Origin: JAIRTY01 sp050257395
Lineage (GTDB): Bacteria; Actinomycetota; Actinomycetes; Streptosporangiales; Streptosporangiaceae
Length of the DNA stretch: 22,844 nt
Assembly (NCBI GenBank): GCA_050257395.1
Contig: JBLMWU010000153.1
Location: forward strand, 1 to 22,844
Direction: 5' to 3'
The notes below the pieces were generated by a model. It was not told where the DNA came from, did not search any database, and saw nothing but the letters and a program-made list of their open reading frames with translations. The translations under genes and the position numbers were made by a program. Shown one piece after another: positions 7,277-13,570 of this stretch; the stretch's first letter is position 1; each line of letters opens with the position of its first letter.

Positions 7277-8926
7277 ATGACAACGCCAGCCGAGTTCGAC
7301 GTCGTGGTGGTGGGCAGCGGCGGCGCGGGCATGACCGCCGCGCTGACCGCGGCGCACCACGGCCTGAGCGTGGTGGTGCTCGAGAAGACGGACCGGTTCG
7401 GCGGCTCCACCGCGCGCTCGGGCGGGGGAGTGTGGATTCCCGGGAACGAGGTGCTCCGGAAGGCCGGCGTCGCCGACACCCCCGAGCAGGCCCGGGACTA
7501 CCTGGCGCACGTGGTGGCATCCGGCGGCGTCTCAACCGTGCGCCAGCAGGCGTTCCTGGAGCACGGCCCGGCCATGCTCGCGTTCATCCTGCGGCACACG
7601 CCGCTGCGGTTCATGTGGGTGCCCGGGTACGCGGACTACTACCCGGAGGCGCCCGGCGGGCAGGCCGGGGGCCGCAGCGTCGAGCCGGTGCCGCTGAACG
7701 GCCGGATCCTCGGCCCCGAGCTGGCCAACCTGACCCCGCCGTACCTGCCGGCGCCCGCGGGCGTGGTCGTCACCCAGCGGGACTACCGCTGGCTGAGCCT
7801 CGGGCCACGCCATCCCCGGGCGATGATGGCCAGCGCCCGGGTGGCGGGCCGGCTGACCCGCGCCCGGCTGCTGCGCCAGCGCACCCTCGGCCTCGGCCAG
7901 GCGCTGGCCGCGGGGCTGCGGGCCGGCCTGCTGGCCAAGCAGATCCCGCTGTGGCTGAACACCCCGCTGACCGGCCTGCAGGTGACCGGCGGCCGGGTCA
8001 CCGGGGTGGAGGTGACGAAGGACGGCGAGCCCGCCGTGATCGGGGCCCGCCGGGGGGTCGTGCTGGCCGCGGGCGGCTTCGAGCGCAACGCGGAGATGCG
8101 CCAGCGCTACCAGCGCGCGCCGATCGGGTCGGACTGGACGACCGGCGCGCCGGGCAACACCGGGGACACGATCACCATGGGCGAGGCCCTGGGCGGCGCG
8201 CTCGCGCTGATGGACGACGCCTGGTGGGGACCGGCCATCCCGCTGCCCGGCGGCCCGTACTTCTGCCTGTCCGAGCGCAGCCTGCCCGGCTGCATCCTGG
8301 TCAACAGCGCCGGCCAGCGGTTCGTGAACGAGTCGGCCCCGTACGTGGACGCGGTGCACGCAATGTACGACGGCGATCCCCCGCACGTCCCGTCCTGGCT
8401 CATCCTCGACCAGCGTTACCTGAGCACCTACGTGTTCGCTGGCCGGCCGCCCGGCCGGCCGCTGCCGGGCCGCTGGTACAAGGCGGGCTCGGTGCACCGC
8501 GCGCCCACCATCGCCGAGCTCGCCGGGCAGATCGGGCTGGACGCCGAGGCCCTGGGCAAGACCGTCGCCAGGTTCAACGAGTTCGCGCAGGCCGGCCGGG
8601 ACGAGGACTTCCACCGCGGCGACTCGGCCTACGACAACTATTACGGCGACCCCCGGGTGCGCCCGAACCCGAACCTCGCGCCGCTGGCCCGGGCGCCGTT
8701 CTACGCCGTCAAGATGGTCCCGGGCGACCTGGGCACCAAGGGCGGCCTGCTCACCGACGAGCGGGCCCGGGTGCTGCGGGCCGACGGCGGCGTCATCCCC
8801 GGCCTGTACGCGGCGGGCAACGCCAGCGCGGCGCTGATGGGCCACAGCTACGCGGGCCCCGGCGCGACCATCGGCCCGGCGATGACGTTCGGCTACATCG
8901 CCGCGCTCGACCTGGCGCACGAGTGA
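7277..8926 (+). CDS. kstD: KstD-like 3-ketosteroid delta1-dehydrogenase
   Basis: This 549-aa flavoprotein introduces the C1-C2 double bond in 3-ketosteroids; with KshA action this makes ring B unstable and yields 3-HSA. The N-terminal dinucleotide fold is V-V-V-G-S-G-G-A-G-M (10-19) with the E-K-T-D-R-F-G-G-S-T segment after it. Residues equivalent to the known catalytic set in Rhodococcus KstD1 (Tyr119, Tyr318, Tyr487, Gly491) are recognisable as Tyr118 (VPGYADYYPE), Tyr356 (NESAPYVDAV), Tyr525 and Gly529 (GHSYAGPGATIG). It starts 28 bp after kshB with GGAGG upstream, so it is probably in the kshA transcript. Confidence 0.94.
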   Translation: MTTPAEFDVVVVGSGGAGMTAALTAAHHGLSVVVLEKTDRFGGSTARSGGGVWIPGNEVLRKAGVADTPEQARDYLAHVVASGGVSTVRQQAFLEHGPAMLAFILRHTPLRFMWVPGYADYYPEAPGGQAGGRSVEPVPLNGRILGPELANLTPPYLPAPAGVVVTQRDYRWLSLGPRHPRAMMASARVAGRLTRARLLRQRTLGLGQALAAGLRAGLLAKQIPLWLNTPLTGLQVTGGRVTGVEVTKDGEPAVIGARRGVVLAAGGFERNAEMRQRYQRAPIGSDWTTGAPGNTGDTITMGEALGGALALMDDAWWGPAIPLPGGPYFCLSERSLPGCILVNSAGQRFVNESAPYVDAVHAMYDGDPPHVPSWLILDQRYLSTYVFAGRPPGRPLPGRWYKAGSVHRAPTIAELAGQIGLDAEALGKTVARFNEFAQAGRDEDFHRGDSAYDNYYGDPRVRPNPNLAPLARAPFYAVKMVPGDLGTKGGLLTDERARVLRADGGVIPGLYAAGNASAALMGHSYAGPGATIGPAMTFGYIAALDLAHE

Positions 8927-8996
8927 CAGGCAACCTTCAATAGGCCAGACTCCCTCAGACACGGCAATACCCTCAGGCGCACAAGGGGGGTGGGTG

Positions 8997-10193
8997 ATGG
9001 CCGCAGTCCAGGGTGACGTCAAGCCGGGGTACGAGGCGGTGGCCGAGGCGTTCGCGCGCAGCCTGGCCGGGCGCCGCGAGGTGGGCGCGGCATGCGCGGT
9101 GAGCGTGGGCGGCGAGATCGTGGCCGACCTGTGGGGCGGCTCCCGCGACCCTGCCCGCGGCCTGCCGTGGGCCGGGGACACCCTGGTGAACGTCTTCTCC
9201 ACCACCAAGGGCGTGTCGTCGGTCGCGCTGGCGCATGCGCACTCGCGCGGGCTCTTCAGCTATGACGCGCCGGTCGCCCGGTACTGGCCCGAGTTCGCGG
9301 CCGCGGGCAAGGACGGCGTGACCGTGCGCCAGCTGCTCTCCCACCAGGCCGGGCTGTGCGCCATCGACGAGCCGCTCAGCCTGGCGGCGCTCGCCGACCC
9401 GGACACGGTCGCGGCGGCCATCGCGGCCCAGCGCCCCGCCTGGACGCCGGGCGACCGGCACGGCTACCACGCCGTCTCGCTCGGCTGGTACGAGAGCGAG
9501 CTGCTGCGGCGGGTGGACCCGGGCCACCGCACGATCGGCCGCTACTTCGCCCAGGAGATCGCCGGCCCGCTCGGCCTGGACTTCCACATCGGGCTGCCCG
9601 ACGAGATCCCGGCGGACCGGGTCGCGGTGCTGCAGGCCCGGCACTACGTCGCGAAGATGCCGCTGAACGTGCACAAGATGCCCGCGCCCTTCGTGCTGGG
9701 CTACCTGAATCCGCGGTCCATCACCGCCCGCAGCTTCGCCAACCCGAAGGCCCTCGGCCAGCCCCTGCGCTACAACGACCGCGAGGTCATGCGGCTGGAG
9801 CTGCCCGCCGCCAACGGCATCGGCACCGCCCGCGCCGTCGCCGCCCTGTACGGGGACCTGGCGATCGGCTCGCCGCGGCTCGGCATCGGCGCCGGGACGC
9901 TGACGGCGCTGAGCAGCGCGGCGTCCGACCCCCGCGAGGGCCGGATGGACCAGGTGCTGCGCATCCCCACCCGGTTCTCGCTGGGCTACTGCAAGCCGTG
10001 GCCAGGGTTCGAGTTCGGCTCCGACCGTGCCTTCGGCACGCCGGGCGCGGGCGGCTCGTTCGGGTTCGCCGACCCCGAGCTCGGGCTGGGCTTCGGGTAC
10101 GTGATGAACCGGATGGACTACCACCTGCACTCCGACCCCCGCGAACTGGCGCTGCGCAGCGCCGCCCGGGAGTGCGCGGCCCGCGCCGGGTGA
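8997..10193 (+). CDS. Beta-lactamase-fold serine hydrolase (EstB/LipE-like esterase)
   Basis: This 398-aa protein belongs to the class C beta-lactamase-like serine hydrolases. The nucleophile motif S-T-T-K is at residues 68-71, a conserved Tyr is in H-G-Y-H-A-V (near 157), and a late G-T-P-G-A-G-G-S-F-G-F block takes the place of the KTG box. Members are usually carboxylesterases rather than beta-lactamases. No signal peptide is visible, so it is likely cytoplasmic. AAGGGGGG at 8983-8990 suits the ATG at 8997; the GTG at 8994 is too close. It follows kstD by 70 bp on the same strand, so it could act on steroid or lipid esters, but its substrate cannot be read from sequence. Confidence 0.85.
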   Translation: MAAVQGDVKPGYEAVAEAFARSLAGRREVGAACAVSVGGEIVADLWGGSRDPARGLPWAGDTLVNVFSTTKGVSSVALAHAHSRGLFSYDAPVARYWPEFAAAGKDGVTVRQLLSHQAGLCAIDEPLSLAALADPDTVAAAIAAQRPAWTPGDRHGYHAVSLGWYESELLRRVDPGHRTIGRYFAQEIAGPLGLDFHIGLPDEIPADRVAVLQARHYVAKMPLNVHKMPAPFVLGYLNPRSITARSFANPKALGQPLRYNDREVMRLELPAANGIGTARAVAALYGDLAIGSPRLGIGAGTLTALSSAASDPREGRMDQVLRIPTRFSLGYCKPWPGFEFGSDRAFGTPGAGGSFGFADPELGLGFGYVMNRMDYHLHSDPRELALRSAARECAARAG

Positions 10194-10221
10194 CGGCCTG
10201 GCATGCTTGGCGTGACGGCCT
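10190..10221 (+). repeat. 10-bp direct repeat, two copies 22 bp apart, before the NYN gene
   Basis: GTGACGGCCT occurs at 10190-10199 and again at 10212-10221. The first copy overlaps the stop codon of the serine hydrolase gene. The period of 22 bp is about two helical turns, as seen for some direct-repeat operators. Function is unproven. Confidence 0.5.
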
Positions 10222-10236
10222 AACCCAGGGAGCAGC

Positions 10237-11031
10237 ATGGTCGCGGTCAACGAGAACCCCGCCCGGCTCGCGGTGCTCATCGACGCGGACAACGCCCAGC
10301 CCTCGATCATCGAGGAGCTGCTGGCGGAGGTCGCCAAGTACGGCACCGCGCACGTCAGGCGTGCCTACGGAGACTGGACCGGCACCAGCCTGAAAGGCTG
10401 GAAGGACCAGCTGCTGTCCCAGTCGATCCAGCCGATCCAGCAGTTCGCCTACACCAGGGGCAAGAACGCGACCGACGCGGCCATGGTGATCGACGCGATG
10501 GACCTGCTGTACTCGGGCCGGTTCGACGGGTTCTGCATCGTCTCCAGCGACAGCGACTTCACCCGGCTGGCCGCGCGGATCCGCGAGTCCGGCCTGACTG
10601 TGTACGGGTTCGGCGAGCGGAAGACCCCGAAGCCGTTCGTGGCGGCCTGCGACAAGTTCATCTACATCGAGAACCTGGCGTACGCCGAGGCCGCCGCCGA
10701 GCCCGCCGGCGAGGCGCGCAAGCCGGCCCAGCGGCCGACCGCCGCCCAGCTCAAGCAGGACGCGTCCCTGGTCAACCGGCTGCGCAACGCGGTGGAGGCG
10801 GCCTCGGACGATGACGGCTGGGCACCGCTGGCCTCGGTCGGCCACATCCTCACCAACCAGACCCCGGACTTCGACTCCCGCAGCTACGGCTACGCCAAGA
10901 TCAGCGACCTGATCGCCGCGACCACCCTGTTCGAGATGGAGCGCCGCAGCCCCGGTGACAGCAAGCAAGGCATCCTCTACGTCCGCGACAAGCGCCGCCA
11001 ACCCGCCAGGAGCACCCGGGCACGCAGCTAG
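10237..11031 (+). CDS. NYN (PIN-like) domain protein with C-terminal OST-HTH/LOTUS domain
   Basis: The 264-aa product has an N-terminal NYN domain of the LabA/DUF88 type (about 10-148). Acidic residues of a PIN-like nuclease site are visible: D16 and D18 in L-I-D-A-D-N, D80 and D86 in K-N-A-T-D-A-A-M-V-I-D, and D105 and D107 in S-S-D-S-D-F. A linker rich in A, E and P (150-170) leads to an OST-HTH/LOTUS domain (about 175-256) with D-G-W-A-P-L-A-S-V-G-H and P-D-F-D-S-R-S-Y-G-Y-A-K-I-S-D-L-I. LOTUS domains bind RNA, so RNA processing or decay is plausible. A basic tail ends the protein. It has no evident link to steroid catabolism. The start ATG has GGGAG upstream. Confidence 0.88.
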   Translation: MVAVNENPARLAVLIDADNAQPSIIEELLAEVAKYGTAHVRRAYGDWTGTSLKGWKDQLLSQSIQPIQQFAYTRGKNATDAAMVIDAMDLLYSGRFDGFCIVSSDSDFTRLAARIRESGLTVYGFGERKTPKPFVAACDKFIYIENLAYAEAAAEPAGEARKPAQRPTAAQLKQDASLVNRLRNAVEAASDDDGWAPLASVGHILTNQTPDFDSRSYGYAKISDLIAATTLFEMERRSPGDSKQGILYVRDKRRQPARSTRARS

Positions 11032-11047
11032 CGCGGGCCCGCCGCGG

Positions 11048-11249
11048 TCACGCGCTCAGGGATTCGCCTGCCTCTGGCGCCGCGCAGTGGGCGACGACTT
11101 CCTCCAGTGAGACGCCGGCCGCTTCGGCCAGCGCGGCCACGGTGAAGAACGCGGGCGTGGCGATCCGGCCGGTCTCGATCTTGCGCCGGTGATCCGGGTT
11201 CCGGGGTCCCCGCGGGAGGTGAAGTCGCCGCGGCGCAGGCCGCGCGGGG
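11048..11249 (-). pseudogene. 3' remnant of an XRE-type helix-turn-helix regulator gene
   Basis: Read leftward, the last 40 or so codons give K-I-E-T-G-R-I-A-T-P-A-F-F-T-V-A-A-L-A-E-A-A-G-V-S-L, the recognition-helix end and following helices of an XRE/Cro-type DNA-binding domain. Just upstream, in a different frame, R-G-L-R-R-G-D-F-T-S looks like the preceding part of the same fold, so a frameshift separates the halves. Nothing matching continues beyond about 11249, where the TetR gene stops. No start codon or ribosome binding site is seen. I read it as a broken gene truncated at its 5' end. Its former target is unknown. Confidence 0.6.
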
Positions 11250-11894
11250 CTACTTCGCTTGCGAGACTGCCGTCTCCCCTGCCAGCGGCGCGAGTCCGAC
11301 GAGCTTGGCGAGGAATCGGTCGGCTTGCTCGGGGAAGGGCGGCCAGGGCAGGTCGGGCTCATTGATCCGCAGAGACAGCATGCCGATGACGGCTGTCCGG
11401 AGATCGAGTGCGACGGTGGCGGCGTCCCCTGGCGGGGCAACCCCAGCGTCCATGCAACGCTGCACCGCAGCCACAGTGCGCGTGAACAGGACCTCCTTGA
11501 AAGGCATGCCGACCTTGCTCTCATGCATCACCTTGTAGAGGCCGGGATGCTCCTGCACCCAGGCCGCCTGCGCCAGGATCCGTGCGCGCAAGCCGAGAGC
11601 GGGGTCCTGATGTGCGGCCTCGGCCTCATCCGCAGCCTGGAGCATCTCCGCATGGCAGCGTTGCATGGCCGCCGCGACGAGCGCGTCGCGATCTGGAAAG
11701 TACAGGTACACAGAGGTGGGCGAGATCGACACCGCCCGTGCGACCGCGCGCAGCGACAAGGCCTCGTCGTCGGCTAGCTCGCCGAGCATCTGCACGGCGG
11801 CGGAAATGATCTCCTCCCGCAGCCGCTCCCCCTGCCCGCGCGCGTTGGGGCGGCGAGGGCCAGCAGGGAGACCTGCCGAGGTGCTGTCGTCCAT
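11250..11894 (-). CDS. TetR/AcrR-family regulator, probable repressor of the divergent GlcG-like gene
   Basis: The 214-aa product has an N-terminal TetR DNA-binding domain (about 24-72): R-E-E-I-I-S-A-A-V-Q-M-L, then L-S-L-R-A-V-A-R-A-V-S-I-S-P-T-S-V-Y-L-Y-F-P-D-R-D-A-L. The ligand-binding half contains an H-P-G-L-Y-K-V-M segment, as in WHG/TetR_C_33-like regulators. It diverges from the GlcG/HbpS gene, with 98 bp between starts, a common arrangement for a local repressor. Codons ending in A or T (GCA, GGT, CCT, ATT, CTA, TTT, CCA, GAT) are much more frequent than in the steroid genes. No ribosome binding site precedes the ATG, whereas TAGAAT lies 10 bp upstream, consistent with a leaderless transcript. 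It is not KstR-like in sequence. Confidence 0.87.
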   Translation of the reverse strand: MDDSTSAGLPAGPRRPNARGQGERLREEIISAAVQMLGELADDEALSLRAVARAVSISPTSVYLYFPDRDALVAAAMQRCHAEMLQAADEAEAAHQDPALGLRARILAQAAWVQEHPGLYKVMHESKVGMPFKEVLFTRTVAAVQRCMDAGVAPPGDAATVALDLRTAVIGMLSLRINEPDLPWPPFPEQADRFLAKLVGLAPLAGETAVSQAK

Positions 11895-11903
11895 CGCCGG
11901 ATC

Positions 11904-11972
11904 ATTCTAGCTTCGCGTACTTGCGCTGCGACGCCCCTAACAATACGCTCGTTCATGCAAGGACAGTTGTCC
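11904..11972. promoter_or_regulatory. Divergent TetR/GlcG control region
   Basis: Rightward, TTGCGC (11921-11926) and TACGCT (11944-11949) with a 17-bp spacer form a reasonable promoter for the GlcG-like gene. Leftward, TAGAAT (11909-11904) is a good -10 for the TetR gene and puts the transcript start within a few bases of its ATG. An inverted repeat GGACA-GT-TGTCC lies at 11961-11972, just after the predicted rightward start, and is a candidate operator. These are sequence-pattern predictions only. Confidence 0.45.
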
Positions 11973-11992
11973 ACATAACTCAGGGGATCGCA

Positions 11993-12403
11993 ATGCCGCT
12001 CACGCTTCAAGAGGCTCAGACAGTCATCGCCGGCGCACACGAGCGCGCCGCCACGATAAGTGCACTGGTCACGGTCGCGGTCGTCGACGAGGGCGGACAC
12101 CTGCAGGCCCTCGGCCGCATGAACGGCGCAGCGCCGCTCTCAGCCCAGATCGCCGAGACCAAAGCGGCCAGCGTCGCCCTCTTCCGCCGCGACGGCGCCG
12201 CACTGCGCCAGATGCAGGAGGCCAACCCTGGCTTCTTCGCCCAGCTGGATCGGGCCGTGCGGGTGCCCATCCTGGCGGGCGCCGGCGCGGCGCTCATCCT
12301 GCGGGGGGACACCGTCCTTGGTGCGCTGGCGGTAAGCGGCGGAATGATGCCCGGGCAAGACGACGAATGCGCAGAAGCCGCGCTTGCCGTTCTCGCTCCC
12401 TAG
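11993..12403 (+). CDS. GlcG/HbpS-family protein (heme-binding-like)
   Basis: This 136-aa protein matches the GlcG/HbpS/PduO-C family: L-T-L-Q-E-A-Q-T-V-I-A-G-A-H-E-R-A at the N-terminus, V-A-V-V-D-E-G-G-H-L-Q-A-L-G-R-M (28-43), then A-E-T-K-A-A-S-V-A-L-F, and G-A-L-A-V-S-G-G near the end. Some members bind heme or degraded heme and sense redox stress; others sit beside glycolate or diol genes. No signal peptide is present, unlike secreted HbpS. The ATG at 11993 has AGGGG six bases upstream; an open frame continues upstream without a ribosome binding site. It is divergent from the TetR gene, and its stop codon directly abuts the ltp2 stop on the other strand. Confidence 0.8.
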   Translation: MPLTLQEAQTVIAGAHERAATISALVTVAVVDEGGHLQALGRMNGAAPLSAQIAETKAASVALFRRDGAALRQMQEANPGFFAQLDRAVRVPILAGAGAALILRGDTVLGALAVSGGMMPGQDDECAEAALAVLAP

Positions 12404-13570
12404 TCAGGCGGGGCCGAGGACCAGGCCGCTGGTGGGGACGCCGGTGCCGGCGGTGACCAGGACCGGGCCGTCGCCGGGGACCTGGTTGACCGCGGTGCCG
12501 CGGACCTGGCGGACGCCCTCGGCGATGCCGTTCATGCCGTGGATGTACGCCTCGCCGAGCTGGCCGCCGTGGGTGTTGAGCGGGAGCCGGCCGCCCAGCT
12601 CGATCGCGCCATCCGCGATGAAGTGGCGGGCCTCGCCGCGCGGGCAGAAGCCCAGCTCTTCCAGCTGCATCAGCACGTACGGGGTGAAGTGGTCGTACAG
12701 CACCGCGGTCCGCACCTCACCCGGGCTGGCCCCTGACTGCTCCCAGAGCTGGCGCGCCACCACCCCCATCTCCGGCAGGCCGGTCAGGTCGTCGCGGTAG
12801 TAGCTGGTCATGGTGAACTGGTCCGGGCCGCTGCCCTGGGCGGCGGCTCTGATCACCGCCGGCGGGCAGCGCAGGTCGCGGGCCCGGTCCAGGGTGGTGA
12901 CCACGATGGCGACCGCGCCGTCGCTCTCCTGGCAGCAGTCGAGCAGCCGCAGCGGCTCGGCGATCCAGTGGGATGCCTGGTGCCCGGCGAGCGTGATCGG
13001 CCGCTGGTAGAACCAGGCATGCGGGTTGGTGGCGGCGTGCTTGCGGTCCGCCACCGCGACGGTGCCGAAGTCCTCGCTGGTGGCGCCGTACACGTGCATG
13101 TAGCGGCGGGCCGCCATGGCGACCGTGGCGGCGGGGGTGGACAGGCCCATCGGGTAGTGCCAGCCGTTGTCGATCCCCGACGTGGTCGGCATGGCGACCG
13201 CGCCCACCGACACCTGGCCGAAGCGGCGGCCGGAGCGCTCGTTCAGCGCCCGGTAGCAGACCACCACCTCGGCCGCGCCAGCCGCGACCGCCAGCGCGGC
13301 CTGGGACACGGTGGCGCAGGCGGCGCCGCCGCCGTAGCCGATCTGGCTGAAGAACCTCAGCTCGCCGACGCCGAGCTCGCGGGCGACCGCGACCTCGGCG
13401 TTGCTGTCCATGGTGAAGGTGACCAGGCCATCGACGTCGGCCGGGCTCAGCCCGGCGTCCGCGAGCGCCGCCGCCACCGCCTCGGCCGCCAGCTGCAGCT
13501 CGCTGCGGCCGGAGTCCTTGGAGAACTCGGTCGCCCCGATGCCCGCGATCGCCGCCGTCCTGCCGATCAT
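12404..13570 (-). CDS. ltp2: Ltp2-like SCP2-type thiolase/steroid side-chain aldolase
   Basis: The 388-aa product (M. tuberculosis Ltp2 is 386 aa) is a thiolase-superfamily lipid-transfer protein. Visible segments are A-A-I-A-G-I-G-A-T-E-F-S-K-D-S-G-R at the N-terminus, G-G-G-A-A-C-A-T-V-S near 80-89 (Cys85), and L-N-T-H-G-G-Q-L-G-E-A-Y-I-H-G in the C-terminal third. In known systems Ltp2 works with the DUF35 domain of ChsH2 as a retro-aldolase that removes the last propionyl unit from the 17-hydroxy side chain. The ATG at 13570 overlaps the stop of the ChsH2-ChsH1 fusion as ATGA, so the partners are translationally coupled. It is the last gene of the leftward operon. Confidence 0.9.
   Translation of the reverse strand: MIGRTAAIAGIGATEFSKDSGRSELQLAAEAVAAALADAGLSPADVDGLVTFTMDSNAEVAVARELGVGELRFFSQIGYGGGAACATVSQAALAVAAGAAEVVVCYRALNERSGRRFGQVSVGAVAMPTTSGIDNGWHYPMGLSTPAATVAMAARRYMHVYGATSEDFGTVAVADRKHAATNPHAWFYQRPITLAGHQASHWIAEPLRLLDCCQESDGAVAIVVTTLDRARDLRCPPAVIRAAAQGSGPDQFTMTSYYRDDLTGLPEMGVVARQLWEQSGASPGEVRTAVLYDHFTPYVLMQLEELGFCPRGEARHFIADGAIELGGRLPLNTHGGQLGEAYIHGMNGIAEGVRQVRGTAVNQVPGDGPVLVTAGTGVPTSGLVLGPA

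Noticed and set aside
11250..11894. The second TetR gene as a steroid regulator (KstR2)
   Set aside because: It lacks the KstR-type recognition region, pairs divergently with a GlcG-like gene, and no KstR2 box or C/D-ring gene is in the window.
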